From Kibdelosporangium persicum (GTDB lineage: Bacteria > Actinomycetota > Actinomycetes > Mycobacteriales > Pseudonocardiaceae): a DNA stretch of 64,000 nucleotides. Made by a program: the position numbers and the translations under genes. Of this stretch, positions 9,601-17,163 are shown in pieces. How positions within the stretch are numbered: the first letter of the stretch is position 1; every line of letters begins with the position of its first letter. The notes under the pieces are model-generated. The model was not told the origin of the DNA, did not search any database, and saw only the letters and a list, made by a program, of their open reading frames with translations. Location of the stretch: contig NZ_JAAATY010000007.1 in NCBI RefSeq assembly GCF_013280595.1, positions 1 to 64,000 on the forward strand, given 5' to 3'.

Positions 9601-9903
9601 GCCCGCGTGCGTGTCGGTGGTCAGCTTGCCGTCCGGATTCGCCCATGTGGTGGACGTTTCCGTGCGGGCGGCCAGTGCCTCGACCCTGGTGCCGGTCAGT
9701 CGTGCGGCCACGATCGCCGACGGGACGTCGGCGGCCTGGCCGGGGCCGAGCTTCGGATCAGCGGGCGCCGCAACGGCTTCGTCCGGCAGCGACACACTCG
9801 CCGCCTCGAACACCAGTGCCGCGGCGACCGCGGCGGCCAGCCCGCGTAACAGGCCGGTTCTCCGTTGGATCCTGATCAGGGTAGGCGGTCTTTGTCTCCG
9901 CAT
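3646..9903 (-). CDS. DNRLRE/RHS-repeat secreted polymorphic protein with lysine-rich C-terminal tip
   Basis: A 2085-residue secreted protein. An N-terminal hydrophobic signal near residues 18-47 (LAAAVAAALVFEAA) is followed by a DNRLRE-type beta domain (about 310-470, AKLNLFAFHSWSCQ), Ig-like segments, and a long region of YD/RHS repeats (TKTTEYDAQGRAVKT, EYDRLDRPVKVSD, KFAYDKAGRLVDV). The RHS core ends with RLYNPVTGRFLSVDPVYGG and DPVNKVDLDG. The last 140 or so residues (about 3646-4075) form a separate tip with about 40 lysines, four cysteines and two hydrophobic glycine-rich stretches, which looks like a variable effector domain. No immunity gene is evident downstream, where an intrinsic terminator follows. 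GGAGG precedes the ATG. The SARP regulator ends 78 bases upstream. Confidence 0.9.
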   Translation of the reverse strand: MRRQRPPTLIRIQRRTGLLRGLAAAVAAALVFEAASVSLPDEAVAAPADPKLGPGQAADVPSAIVAARLTGTRVEALAARTETSTTWANPDGKLTTDTHAGPIRYRHKDTWIDIDLSLVKQADGAVTPRAHPSGLKLAGASPQARGGDQTTDLAVLGTADKRMAVQWKGALPEPKLAGSRATYPGVLPGADLIIETTRTGFEQYIELHAKPAEAPTYTLPLQLAGAKLTQLPDGSAAFVDSKTGEQLATMPAPVMWDSTVDPASGEHTRRAPVGMTIKDDQLILTPDAKFLADPATRYPVTVDPATAAIYGAFDTFVQQGYSTDQSSSTELKLGNNGSNQRARSYINWNTAAIAGKQVSAAKLNLFAFHSWSCQARTWEVWPAGLATTATRWGAEPTRTGSAPAATSTETKGYGSGCADGWITADVTNLVKSWADQRLSTAGMGLKAANEDDSYTWKRMNSGNAATNVPFISVTYDSAPQPGDGLGASPPGFVYNGRGVVSSLTPTLSYQAGDAVGDKVQALFQVFDPLTELLVTEMRVPDAPSGTRVSAIVPAGNLQHGRAYKFRATSDGDNGNPAWSPWFEFDVDVVNPGAPKSITSTDYPTGQWVKGAGETGVFTVTPAGGDDQHWLEWSLNNGTWTKVQIGTTASPFGLPITPDQNGTNVLQVRTVDKADNRSEAISYQFHVGPGAVKAPTDGERTARRVPLAAETDGGKFDKVTFSWRRSETDPWAPVPPANVVADGQPLAAWPAPLTGGRTNALAWNVTDTINPDGNVQVRAEFTGPGSATATTGAADIVVDRNAEAAESEEVGPGTVNLITGEFTLSDEDASAFDLAATRSAGSRRPTAGASQEGQAPIFGKEWVSGTVAEAVDTEFTHLRKTSNTSVDLVSEDGDSIHFTVRADGSWAPEPGAESLTLTGALTGSFTLKDTDGNLITLAKVDPAATTWQVTSTAEQNIANSTTQVVSQTVTVDGKKLARPWRLIAPTPAVALATCQTTPSTKGCRVLEMVYATSTTATATALGNFKDQVAEIKLWATDPGASAATASTIAKYAYDAQGRLREVWDPRISPALKTAYTYDAAGRVATLTEPGELPWTFVYGNAGGVVGGDGMLLRVTRPTLKQGTLDQVEGTATTSVVYDVPLTGTRAPHQMGPSDVAAWGQIDVPTDATAIFPPDAVPSANNGGQLTANSYGRAVVHYLNASGQLVNEADEARNIGVAEYDQFGNTVRELSAANRSLALGRTQAERDELTRLGIASLTTQERAELLSTRSTFDSVNRGREVQSLGPLRIVQLENALVHNGTTVLAAGATVPARPKVTHEYDKGRPTNGTAVVTDQITRKIEGAQPRGYPDLLADARVTDTVHDWTKGLAIKSIEDPDGLAITKTTEYDAQGRAVKTLLPQSNGADAGTLVTTYWSATGTGTCAGRPEWADLICMTSPGGAITGGGSNPAQQITTTTEYNREGEPAKVTESANGVSMVTTFGFDTALREITETVTGGVGAAVPVQTTEYDPATGEAVRTTSSTGGTITEQLDKLGRQVSYTDADGGVTRTEYDRLDRPVKVSDSVPSTTTFTYDHAQEPRGLPTSMTDSVAGTFTAKYDADGSVYEEGLPGGYTMRQQEDPTGSPISRTYTRNSDGQIVLSDGVVESIHGQWLKHSGVPGQFSSQKFAYDKAGRLVDVEDSYAGVCTKRSYGFDKRSNRSSLRTASGQPGTACPTTGGDTVTHAYDSGDRIVDPGYVYDAFGRTTAQPNGTTSSYYVNDLVRSQTTQTHQQTWTLDAEHRFRSWTVEEKQEDGTWLKTSSKLNHYDDDADSPRWIVEDTATGVVSRNVSSLGGDLAATTAAAGEVELRFTNLHGDVNLTVPLDPTQAPSVVDSDEYGNTRVGLTSQRYGWLGGKQRSAETVTGSVLMGVRLYNPVTGRFLSVDPVYGGSANAYEYSAADPVNKVDLDGQWISIAVRAGIFACKKFCKKGWNAGKNLFKKKGKTKKPKKVNLKKSKYKQKKKKYKTKARKGKAKVKKGLGWLVGYTGKGVAAGFLANSAYCAVKRYRNCEKNWPWWGGIAGGSYAWLKIGKKGLGKLSKWLKNRKKKKR

Positions 9904-9981
9904 TCATCCCTCCGTGTCCCGGTGGTTGCCCCCGGCCGGTCACGGTACGAACGAAGCGCACAAAGGAAGTCAAAAAGGACG

Positions 9982-12738
9982 CTAGCCGGTGACCTTCTCC
10001 AGCGTCGCGCCACGACGGCGGCGCAGGACGTTCAACGTCCACTCGGCTTTTTCCTCGCCACTGCGGTCCTTCAGCCGCCGGAACGCGGCCAGTGCCTGGC
10101 GCACCTCGACTTCCGCCCGGCCGAACTCGCCCGCCGTGGTGTGCAGGTCGCCCAGCCAGTGCAACGCGTACGCCGAACAGTGATCGTCGCCGAGACTGCG
10201 GAGGATGTCCAGCGCCTTTTCCAGGTGGCGCACGGCCTTCTTGGTCTGCCCGGCGCCCGCGTGCAGCCTGCCGAGCTCGCTGAGCACCCGGCCCTCACGG
10301 TGCCGGTCACCCGCCTCACCCGCCAGGCACAGCGCACGTTCCAGCCAGTTGACCGCCTCGGTGCGGTTGCCGATCGCCAGCTGTGCCTTGCCGATCGCTT
10401 GCCGCGCATAGGCTTCGGCGTGGACGTCACCCTGGTCGACGAAGATGTGCAGTCCTTTGTGGAAGTACGGCAGCGCGGCCAGCGGACGGCCGCGGAAGTA
10501 GCGGGCCGCGCCGACTCCGCAGCTGGCGAACGCCTCGCCCAGTGGGTGTCCCGCCTCGATGAACAACGCACGCGCCTGAGCGAACGTCGACTCGGCCGAG
10601 TCGTAGCAGTCGCGGTACAGATGCACCTGAGCCAGTCCGCGCAACAGCACGGCCTGGCTCAACTTGTCCTTCGCCGACGGCAACGCCACCTCGTGCACCC
10701 GTTGCCAGGAATCGAAATGGCCGCGGTGGTCGAAGTACGCGACCAGCGTCGTGGCCAGCGTGCAGGCCAGGTCGTCCAGTCCTTCCGCCGCCGCGAGCTC
10801 GACCACCGAGATCAGTGTCTCGTGCTCGGCGTCCAGCCACCGCAACGGCGCCCGTTCGACAGCGTCCACAATGGACTGGTCGACCGGGTGGCGCGGCGAG
10901 TCGTTCGGCAGTGCGCGGAAGATGCTCACCGGCAGCCGGGCCACGGCCTTCTCGACCAGCCCGAGCCAGCCGGAGACCGCCCGGCGCAACGGTTCGCGGA
11001 CGTCCGTGTCGACGGCACCCCGCGCATAGCACCTGATCAGGTCGTGCATCAGGTAACGCGGCTGGTCGATCACGTCCATGCCGGCCATTTCCAGCATGTT
11101 CGCGTCGAGCAGCACGTCGACCAGATCGGTGCTGTCCGGCCGGTCGAGCAACGCGCCCGCCACCCATTCCGGGATGGTGCTCGGGCCCAGCCTGCCCAGC
11201 AGCCGGAACGCCTCCGCCGCGTCCGGCGGCAACTGCCGGTAACTGAGGTCGATGCTCGCCCGGACCGCGAGTTCGCCCGCTTTCAGCTCACTCAGCCGCT
11301 GGGTCTCGTCGGCCAGCCGTCGTTCCAGGACGGTCAACGTCCAGCCGCGGCGGCCCGCGATCCGCGCGCCCGCGATGCGAATCGCCAACGGCAGATAGCC
11401 GCACGAGCGCAGGATCGCCTCCGCCGACTCGGGTTCCCGGTTCACCCGGTCCAGCCCGGCGATCTTGCCGAGCAGTTCGCCCGCCTCGCCGGCGGGCAGC
11501 ACGTCGAGCTCGATCTGGTGCGTGGCGGGCAGTTCCGCCATCCGCTGACGGCTGGTCACCAGCACACACCAGTTGCTCGCCGGCAGCAGACCCTGGACCT
11601 GAGCGGCGTTGGCGGCGTCGTCGAACAGCACCAGCATCCGCGTTTCCGACGCCAGGGACCGGTACAGCGCCGCCCGGTCGTGCACGCTGTCCGGCACCGC
11701 AGCGCCGGTCACACCGAGCGAACGCAGCAGGCTGCCAAGGACTTCCTTGCCGGTGCGCGGCCTGCTCGTGGTCCCGGCGAGATCCACGTACAACTGGCCG
11801 TCCGGGAACGCGTCCTTCACCAGATGCGCCACGTGCACGGCGAAAGCGGTCTTGCCGACGCCCGGTGATCCCACGATCGTGGCGACCGCGGCGGCCTGCG
11901 ACGCGGTCGCGACCATCGACCGCAGCGCCGCGATGTGCTTGCCGCGTCCGGTGAAGTCCGGGACATCCTGCGGCAGCTGCCGCGGCACCGCGCGCACGAT
12001 TGCAGGTTCCTGCTGTGGCGCTTCGCCTTTCAGGATCGCCTCATGTACCTTGCGCAGCTCCGGGCCCGGCTCCACCCCCAGTTCGGTGACCAGGCGCTTG
12101 CGGATCTCGGCGTACGTGCGCAGCGCCTCGGCCTGCTGGCCGCTGCCGTTCAGCGCCAGCAGCAGTTGCTGCCAGCCGGATTCCCGGAAGGGGTGCTCGG
12201 CCAGAAACGGCCGCAGTCCGGCGATCGCGTCCTGGTACCGGCCTTCGGCCACGCGCAGGCCGAGCAGCTCCTCGGTGGCCATCACCCTGGCCTCGGCCAA
12301 CGCCGCCAGCCGGTCGCCCCACGCGTGCACGCCGGGCAGGTCGGCCAGCGGTTCCCCGTGCCACAGCGCCAAAGCGCTTTCCAGCTGTTGCGCGGCTTCC
12401 GCCAGCGCACCGGCCGCCCGGTACTGGCGGGCGGCGGCGACGTGCCCGGTGAACTCGGTCAGATCCAGCTCACCAGGGCCGATCGCGATCGAGTAGCCGA
12501 TCCGGTCGGTCCGCATCCGGGCGCTGATCTGCGGCGAACTCGCGCGCAGCGAACTGACGTACGTGCGCAGATTCGCCGCGACCGACCGTGGTCTTCGGTT
12601 CGGCCACAACGCGTCCGTCAGCATGTCGTACGTGACGGTCTGGTTGGCGTTGAGCAGCAGCGTCGCCAACAGCACCCGCGGTTTCGTACCGCCGAGTTCC
12701 GCGTCACCGGCCCGCAGTGGACCGAGTACCCGGAACAT
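9982..12738 (-). CDS. SARP-family regulator with NB-ARC and TPR domains (AfsR-like)
   Basis: A transcriptional activator of the AfsR/SARP type, 918 residues from ATG 12738; a GTG at 12753 with GGGGG five bases upstream is an alternative start. Order: OmpR-like winged helix (FRVLGPLRAG..., about 1-95), bacterial transcriptional activation domain (about 95-240, ending YAEIRKRLVTELGVEPGPELR), NB-ARC ATPase with P-loop GSPGVGKT (about 290-298), then a C-terminal TPR array (about 640-900). Such proteins usually activate secondary-metabolite or secreted-protein genes by binding direct repeats. The RHS gene starts 78 bases downstream on the same strand, so it is the likeliest target or operon partner. 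No biosynthetic cluster is visible nearby. Confidence 0.92.
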   Translation of the reverse strand: MFRVLGPLRAGDAELGGTKPRVLLATLLLNANQTVTYDMLTDALWPNRRPRSVAANLRTYVSSLRASSPQISARMRTDRIGYSIAIGPGELDLTEFTGHVAAARQYRAAGALAEAAQQLESALALWHGEPLADLPGVHAWGDRLAALAEARVMATEELLGLRVAEGRYQDAIAGLRPFLAEHPFRESGWQQLLLALNGSGQQAEALRTYAEIRKRLVTELGVEPGPELRKVHEAILKGEAPQQEPAIVRAVPRQLPQDVPDFTGRGKHIAALRSMVATASQAAAVATIVGSPGVGKTAFAVHVAHLVKDAFPDGQLYVDLAGTTSRPRTGKEVLGSLLRSLGVTGAAVPDSVHDRAALYRSLASETRMLVLFDDAANAAQVQGLLPASNWCVLVTSRQRMAELPATHQIELDVLPAGEAGELLGKIAGLDRVNREPESAEAILRSCGYLPLAIRIAGARIAGRRGWTLTVLERRLADETQRLSELKAGELAVRASIDLSYRQLPPDAAEAFRLLGRLGPSTIPEWVAGALLDRPDSTDLVDVLLDANMLEMAGMDVIDQPRYLMHDLIRCYARGAVDTDVREPLRRAVSGWLGLVEKAVARLPVSIFRALPNDSPRHPVDQSIVDAVERAPLRWLDAEHETLISVVELAAAEGLDDLACTLATTLVAYFDHRGHFDSWQRVHEVALPSAKDKLSQAVLLRGLAQVHLYRDCYDSAESTFAQARALFIEAGHPLGEAFASCGVGAARYFRGRPLAALPYFHKGLHIFVDQGDVHAEAYARQAIGKAQLAIGNRTEAVNWLERALCLAGEAGDRHREGRVLSELGRLHAGAGQTKKAVRHLEKALDILRSLGDDHCSAYALHWLGDLHTTAGEFGRAEVEVRQALAAFRRLKDRSGEEKAEWTLNVLRRRRGATLEKVTG

Positions 12739-12887
12739 GAACCCCGTTGTCACATGGACCCCCAGCCCAACGAACTGGCGATCAGTGTCATGCGGGGTCA
12801 AGGGCGCGCACAAGACCCGGGTTCCGGCGATTCCTAAGAGAACGTAAAGTTTGTGACTGTTCCCACTAAACCCGGGACACCCCCCGG

Positions 12888-12934
12888 CCCGCTGGACGCC
12901 ACCCGGCTGGGGGGTAGCCGTGGCGCCCAGCGGG
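12888..12934 (-). terminator. Stem-loop after the propeller gene
   Basis: Arms 12888-12902 and 12920-12934 pair over 15 bases with one mismatch, around a 17-base loop. The structure starts 2 bases after the TAG of the propeller gene on the minus strand. There is no U tract, which is usual in high-GC genomes. It separates the sigma-factor pair from the SARP gene; the remaining spacer to 12738 shows nothing else definite. Confidence 0.6.
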
Positions 12935-12936
12935 GT

Positions 12937-14139
12937 CTAGGGGAAGGGCACCTTGTGCGACCACCACTGGATGCCGTCGTACGACGTGAGGTACTCGCCC
13001 GTGGACGCGCTGTCCGACCGGGACGCCAGGTAACCGCTTCTGATCAGGCGCACCTCGGCGGCGTTCGGGTTCTGTTCGGCGGTGAAGGTCCTGCCGCCGT
13101 CGGCACTGGTCCAGACCCCGTCGGTGCGGTGCGGGTACTGCGAGACGCGCAGTTTGCCGTCGACGCCCGCCACCGGCACGCCCGAGATGCTGGTGGGCTG
13201 CTTGCCCTCCGCCGCCTGCCAGGTCTGCTGCCACGTGACTCCGCCGTCGGTGCTGCGGAAGATCGCGAGCAGGTCGGCCGGAGTGTCGACAGGAGCGGAC
13301 AGCGTGGCGTACACGGCCGTGGGTGAGGCGACGACCGAGATCGCCAGGGGAGTGTCGCCGGCCGGACGGGTGGCCGGCGACAAGGCGCTGACCTGCCAGG
13401 CTTCGCCCGCGTTCGAGCGGGCCACGACCGGTTCACGAGTGGTCCGGTCCAGCCCGGCGACCCACCACTTCCCGTTCGCGTCGGGATACGGCTGGCACGA
13501 CGTCACTTCGATCGGCGGCTGTTCCGCCAGCCTGGCGCTGAACCCGTTGCGGTTGACCAGCACGGTCACGACCCCGTCGCGGCACTCCAGGACAGACGGG
13601 GACGGGGTGGTCGCGTACGGCGCGCCGGAGGGCCTGATCGGGACTTCCTGCCAGCTGCGGGCGCCGTCGCTGGAGAAGAACCGCTTCACGACGCCGCCCG
13701 GCCGGTGATCGTCGATCACGACCGTGGTCGAGCCCAGCGCCACCAACCGGTCCGGCTGACCGCTGTAACCGGTCTCCATCGGCGGTGTGCTGCGCTTGTC
13801 CCACGTCATCGCGTCGCCCGTGGCCATCACCCATGCGTCGCAGATCGGCCTGTGCTCGCACGAACCACCCAGTGCGTAGCCGTTCGTCTGATCGTAGAAA
13901 TCCATCGCCACAACGAAGTTCTGGTCCGACGGGCTCGCCGGTGTCACTGTGTCCCGTTGCACCCCCAGTCGAAGCAGCGGGACAGCAGCGACAACCAGGA
14001 CGACCGCGGCGGCGCTGACGAACTGGAGGCGCCGGCGGCTGGTGCGCCGGCGCGCACGCGTGATGACCTTGTCCACCGGTGGTTGCTCGACAGCGTTTTG
14101 CAGCTTGTTGCGAAGCCCGTTGAAATCGAGATCAGGCAT
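12937..14139 (-). CDS. Membrane-anchored BNR/sialidase-like beta-propeller protein
   Basis: 400 residues. The N-terminal 35 residues are polar and basic (VITRARRRTSRRRL), followed by one membrane helix at about 38-58 (FVSAAAVVLVVAAVPLL) and a large outer domain. That domain has repeated BNR-type Asp-box motifs (SSDGARSW, STDGGVTW, SADGGRTF) typical of sialidase-like propellers. It overlaps the upstream sigma-factor gene by 8 bases (ATGCCTGA), so the two are translationally coupled. The position is where an anti-sigma factor usually sits, yet no zinc-binding anti-sigma motif is seen. It may sense an external signal through the propeller and hold the sigma factor with its N-terminal tail; that is inference. 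Confidence 0.75.
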   Translation of the reverse strand: MPDLDFNGLRNKLQNAVEQPPVDKVITRARRRTSRRRLQFVSAAAVVLVVAAVPLLRLGVQRDTVTPASPSDQNFVVAMDFYDQTNGYALGGSCEHRPICDAWVMATGDAMTWDKRSTPPMETGYSGQPDRLVALGSTTVVIDDHRPGGVVKRFFSSDGARSWQEVPIRPSGAPYATTPSPSVLECRDGVVTVLVNRNGFSARLAEQPPIEVTSCQPYPDANGKWWVAGLDRTTREPVVARSNAGEAWQVSALSPATRPAGDTPLAISVVASPTAVYATLSAPVDTPADLLAIFRSTDGGVTWQQTWQAAEGKQPTSISGVPVAGVDGKLRVSQYPHRTDGVWTSADGGRTFTAEQNPNAAEVRLIRSGYLASRSDSASTGEYLTSYDGIQWWSHKVPFP

Positions 14140-14650
14140 TCTCCACCTCCCGGTGTGCGCCCAGCGACGTGGCCAACGCCGCCCGAGCCCGGGCGAGCCG
14201 GGACTTCACCGTGCCCACCGGGATCGCCAGTGCCGCGGCCACCTCGTCGACCGGCATGTCGGCCAGGTAGTGCAACACGACAACCGCCCTGTGCTCGTAG
14301 GACAACTTCTTGATCGCGGCGTGCAGTTCCAGGTGTTCACCGGTCCAGTCCTCCGGTGACTCCACCGGCTGCGGTGGTGTCTCGCGGCGCAACAGCCGGT
14401 CGAGCGTGTTGCGCCGACGCCAGCGCCGTCGCGCCAGGTTGATGGCCACCGTGTACAACCACGCCTCCGGGTTGTCGGTGGTCCGTACCCGGCGGCGCCG
14501 GCTGTAGGCGATCGCGAAGGCCTCCTGGGCGAGCTCCTCCGCTTCGCCGATGTCTCCGACCAGGCCGTACGTCCCCACGACGATGCGTCGATAAGACGCC
14601 TCGTACAGTTCGGCGAACCACTGGTCGGACAATCCGCCCCCTTCCTCCAC
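14132..14650 (-). CDS. ECF sigma-70 factor (SigE-like)
   Basis: 172 residues with sigma region 2 (FAELYEASYRRIVVGTYGLVGD, then AEELAQEAFAIAYSRRRRV) and region 4 (AAIKKLSYEHRAVVVLHYLADMPVDEVAAALAIPVGTVKSRLARAR). It lacks regions 1 and 3, as expected for extracytoplasmic-function sigma factors. The GTG at 14650 is the longest start. A TTG at 14632, preceded by a strong AGGAAGGGGG ribosome site, may be the real one and would give a 166-residue protein. The gene overlaps the propeller gene by 8 bases, so the pair acts together. The target promoters are unknown. Confidence 0.9.
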   Translation of the reverse strand: MEEGGGLSDQWFAELYEASYRRIVVGTYGLVGDIGEAEELAQEAFAIAYSRRRRVRTTDNPEAWLYTVAINLARRRWRRRNTLDRLLRRETPPQPVESPEDWTGEHLELHAAIKKLSYEHRAVVVLHYLADMPVDEVAAALAIPVGTVKSRLARARAALATSLGAHREVENA

Positions 14651-14692
14651 CAGAACATGAGGCGTGACGCGGCCGGCGGGTTCCGACTTCTT

Positions 14693-15256
14693 TCAGAGAT
14701 TCTGGCGCAACCCGCGGACCAGCGGCATCACCGAATCACGGACCTCGGCGCGGGTCCGCTGCTTCTGGAACACCTGCCAGTCGAGCGCGACCACGAGCAG
14801 CGTGCCGAACAGCGCCGACGCCGCCGTGCCGGTCTGCACACCCGACGGCAGCCTGCCGTCGTCCGCCAGGCGCTGCATGTGTTCCTTGATGATGGAGACG
14901 ATGTCGTCACGCAGGAGCGTCAACGTGTCGTGCCACTGGCCCGGTGTCCGCCACAGCTCGCTGACGAGCAACTGCGCGAACGCCGGGTAGTCGCCGAAGT
15001 ACGACAGCGCCGCGTCGACCAGGTCCTCGACCTCGTCGGCCTTGCGCAACCGGTCGGCCAGCAGATCGACGCCGTAGCGCAGCAACGCGTCGATCAGGCC
15101 GTCCTTGCTGCCGAAGTTGTAGTAGACGGTGCCCTTGGCGACACCGGCCTCGGCCGCGATGTCGTCGACGGTCAGGCCGACCATTCCCTTGGTGCCGGCC
15201 AGCCGTAGCGTCGCGTCGAACAGCTTCTGTTTCGTGGCTTGGGTTCGAGGGCTCAC
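14693..15256 (-). CDS. TetR/AcrR-family regulator
   Basis: 187 residues, GTG start. The N-terminal helix-turn-helix is clear (GLTVDDIAAEAGVAKGTVYYNFGSKDGLIDALL, about residues 26-60), followed by an all-helical ligand domain. It overlaps the stop of the YhgE/Pip gene by four bases (GTGA), which makes it the third gene of the operon that starts at 17765. The palindrome at 17779-17802, just ahead of that operon, is its probable operator, so it would repress its own operon and the transporter-like proteins. Confidence 0.9.
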   Translation of the reverse strand: MSPRTQATKQKLFDATLRLAGTKGMVGLTVDDIAAEAGVAKGTVYYNFGSKDGLIDALLRYGVDLLADRLRKADEVEDLVDAALSYFGDYPAFAQLLVSELWRTPGQWHDTLTLLRDDIVSIIKEHMQRLADDGRLPSGVQTGTAASALFGTLLVVALDWQVFQKQRTRAEVRDSVMPLVRGLRQNL

Positions 15257-17163
15257 AACACCAGCTCCGGCTTGAGCCGCGACGGCGTCCAGACGCGCCG
15301 GCGCCGAGCGGCCAGTGTGGACACGAGCAGCGCACCGGCGAGGTAGGCGACGAGCACGAGGACGTCCTCACCGACGCTGACCATTGAGCCACCGTAGAGC
15401 AGGTGCCTCATCCCGTCGACCACGTACCCCATCGGCAGCACGGAATGCAACGGGTACAACACATCCGGCAACGTCTGCCACGGGAAGGTGCCGCCCGAGC
15501 TGATCAGCTGGAGGATCAGCAGCACCAGGCCGAGGAACTTGCCGACCGCGCCGAAGAACGCGTTGAGCGCGTGCAGGATCGCGGTGAACGACAGCGACGC
15601 CAACGCCAGCAGGCCGAACGCGGCGAGCGGGCGGTGCGCGTCGATCCCGACGAGCGTCGTGACCACCGTGAACAGCAGGACCACCTGGGCCAGGCCGAGA
15701 CCCGCCGCGGGCAGCCAGCCGCCGAGCGCCACCCGCCACGCGGGCTGACCGGCCGCGACGGCCCGGCTGGACAACGGTTTGATCAGCAGGAACAGCACGA
15801 ACGCGCCGATCCACGTGGCCAGGCCGAAGAAGAACGGCGCGAGCCCGGCACCGTAGCTGCCCGCCTTCACGTCACCGACGGTGTTGATCGACACCGGGTT
15901 GCCGATGGTGTGCGCGGTCGCGTTCCGGGTCGGGTCGTCCGGGTGCGGGATCTGCCCGAGCCCTTGGTTCAGGCCGTCCCTGAGCTTGGTCGATCCGTCG
16001 GCGATCTGCTTCGTGCCGTCGGCGAGCTTGGCCGTGCCGTCGACCGCGGTCTTCTCCCCGCCGGCCAGCTCGGCCGCGCCGGCGTTCAGCTTGGTGCCCC
16101 CGGCGGCTGCTTCGCTGATGCCGTCGGCCAAAGCGGGGGCCTGGGCGGCCAGTTGCGCGGCGCCGTCGGACACGTGCTTCGCGCCCGCGGCGAGCTTGGT
16201 CAGCTGGGTCGCGGCGGTCTGCACCTTGGTGTTGGCGTCGTCGATCGGTTGGCGCGTCTGGCTCAACGCGGTCGTCACGCGCTGTATCTGGTCCTCGGTG
16301 AAGCCAGCCGCCCGCAGTTTCGCCGCGATGTCCCCGTTGAGCTGGTCCAGACCGCCGACGAGTTGTGTGGACACGTCCGCGATGTGCTGGCCCTGCGCCG
16401 CCACCTGGGCGTTGCCCGCGGCTACCTGCGCGGCGCCGTCGGCGAGCTTGCGCGCGTTGGCCGGAAGGTCCTTTGTCTTGTCGTGCAACGTGTTCAGGCC
16501 GCCGCTGAGCTGCTTGAGCCCGGTGGAGAGCTGGGCGGCGCCGTCGGCGAGCTTGCGCTGGCCCGCGTCGAGCCGCGCGGCACCGTCCCGCGCCTGCACG
16601 GTCGCGTCGGCCAGCTGGCCGGCGCCGTTCGCGGCCTCCTGGGTCCTGGTGAAGATCGTGCCGAAGCCGATCAGGAACCTGTCAGCGGCGGTCTGGCCGA
16701 CCTCGGAGGTGATCGACTGGCGCACCTCGCTCGCCACCTTGTCGGCGATCGTGCCGACCAGATAGTTGTTGGCGTCGTTGGTGGTGACCGTGATCAGGCC
16801 CTGCCGTGGCTGGAACGCGCCGCTGGAGTCCAGTGCCGCGGTGAAGTCCTTCGGGATGGTCATCGAGAACGAGTACGTGCCGTCCCGTACGCCGGTGTCC
16901 GCGTCCTGAGCGTCGACCCGATGCCAGTGGAACGCACCGGATTCCTGGAGTTGGTCGGCGACTTTGCCGCCGTAGTCGCCTTCGTCCTGCATCACCAGCG
17001 CGGCCGGGATGTGGTCGAGCCTGCCGTACGGGTCATGGTTGGCGAACAGGTACAGCGAGCCGTACAGCAGCGGTACGAGGACGAGCGCGAGCACGGCCAG
17101 CCTCGGCAGCCTGCCCGCGGTGATACGGCGGAGTTCGTTGCCCGCCAAGCGAAGGGCGCTCAT
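15253..17163 (-). CDS. YhgE/Pip-type membrane protein
   Basis: 636 residues from ATG 17163, chosen because it overlaps the upstream stop as ATGA. One membrane helix lies near the N-terminus (LPRLAVLALVLVPLLYGSLYLF). A large outer region follows, with long heptad-like repeats of the LADGAAQLSTGLKQL type (about 170-420). Five or so C-terminal helices resemble ABC-2 permeases (from about 440). This is the layout of the phage-infection-protein (Pip)/YhgE family, whose relatives include MmpL/ABC-2-like exporters and ESX-associated proteins. It lies between a degenerate ABC ATPase and a TetR gene and overlaps both by four bases. The substrate is unknown. Confidence 0.88.
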   Translation of the reverse strand: MSALRLAGNELRRITAGRLPRLAVLALVLVPLLYGSLYLFANHDPYGRLDHIPAALVMQDEGDYGGKVADQLQESGAFHWHRVDAQDADTGVRDGTYSFSMTIPKDFTAALDSSGAFQPRQGLITVTTNDANNYLVGTIADKVASEVRQSITSEVGQTAADRFLIGFGTIFTRTQEAANGAGQLADATVQARDGAARLDAGQRKLADGAAQLSTGLKQLSGGLNTLHDKTKDLPANARKLADGAAQVAAGNAQVAAQGQHIADVSTQLVGGLDQLNGDIAAKLRAAGFTEDQIQRVTTALSQTRQPIDDANTKVQTAATQLTKLAAGAKHVSDGAAQLAAQAPALADGISEAAAGGTKLNAGAAELAGGEKTAVDGTAKLADGTKQIADGSTKLRDGLNQGLGQIPHPDDPTRNATAHTIGNPVSINTVGDVKAGSYGAGLAPFFFGLATWIGAFVLFLLIKPLSSRAVAAGQPAWRVALGGWLPAAGLGLAQVVLLFTVVTTLVGIDAHRPLAAFGLLALASLSFTAILHALNAFFGAVGKFLGLVLLILQLISSGGTFPWQTLPDVLYPLHSVLPMGYVVDGMRHLLYGGSMVSVGEDVLVLVAYLAGALLVSTLAARRRRVWTPSRLKPELVL

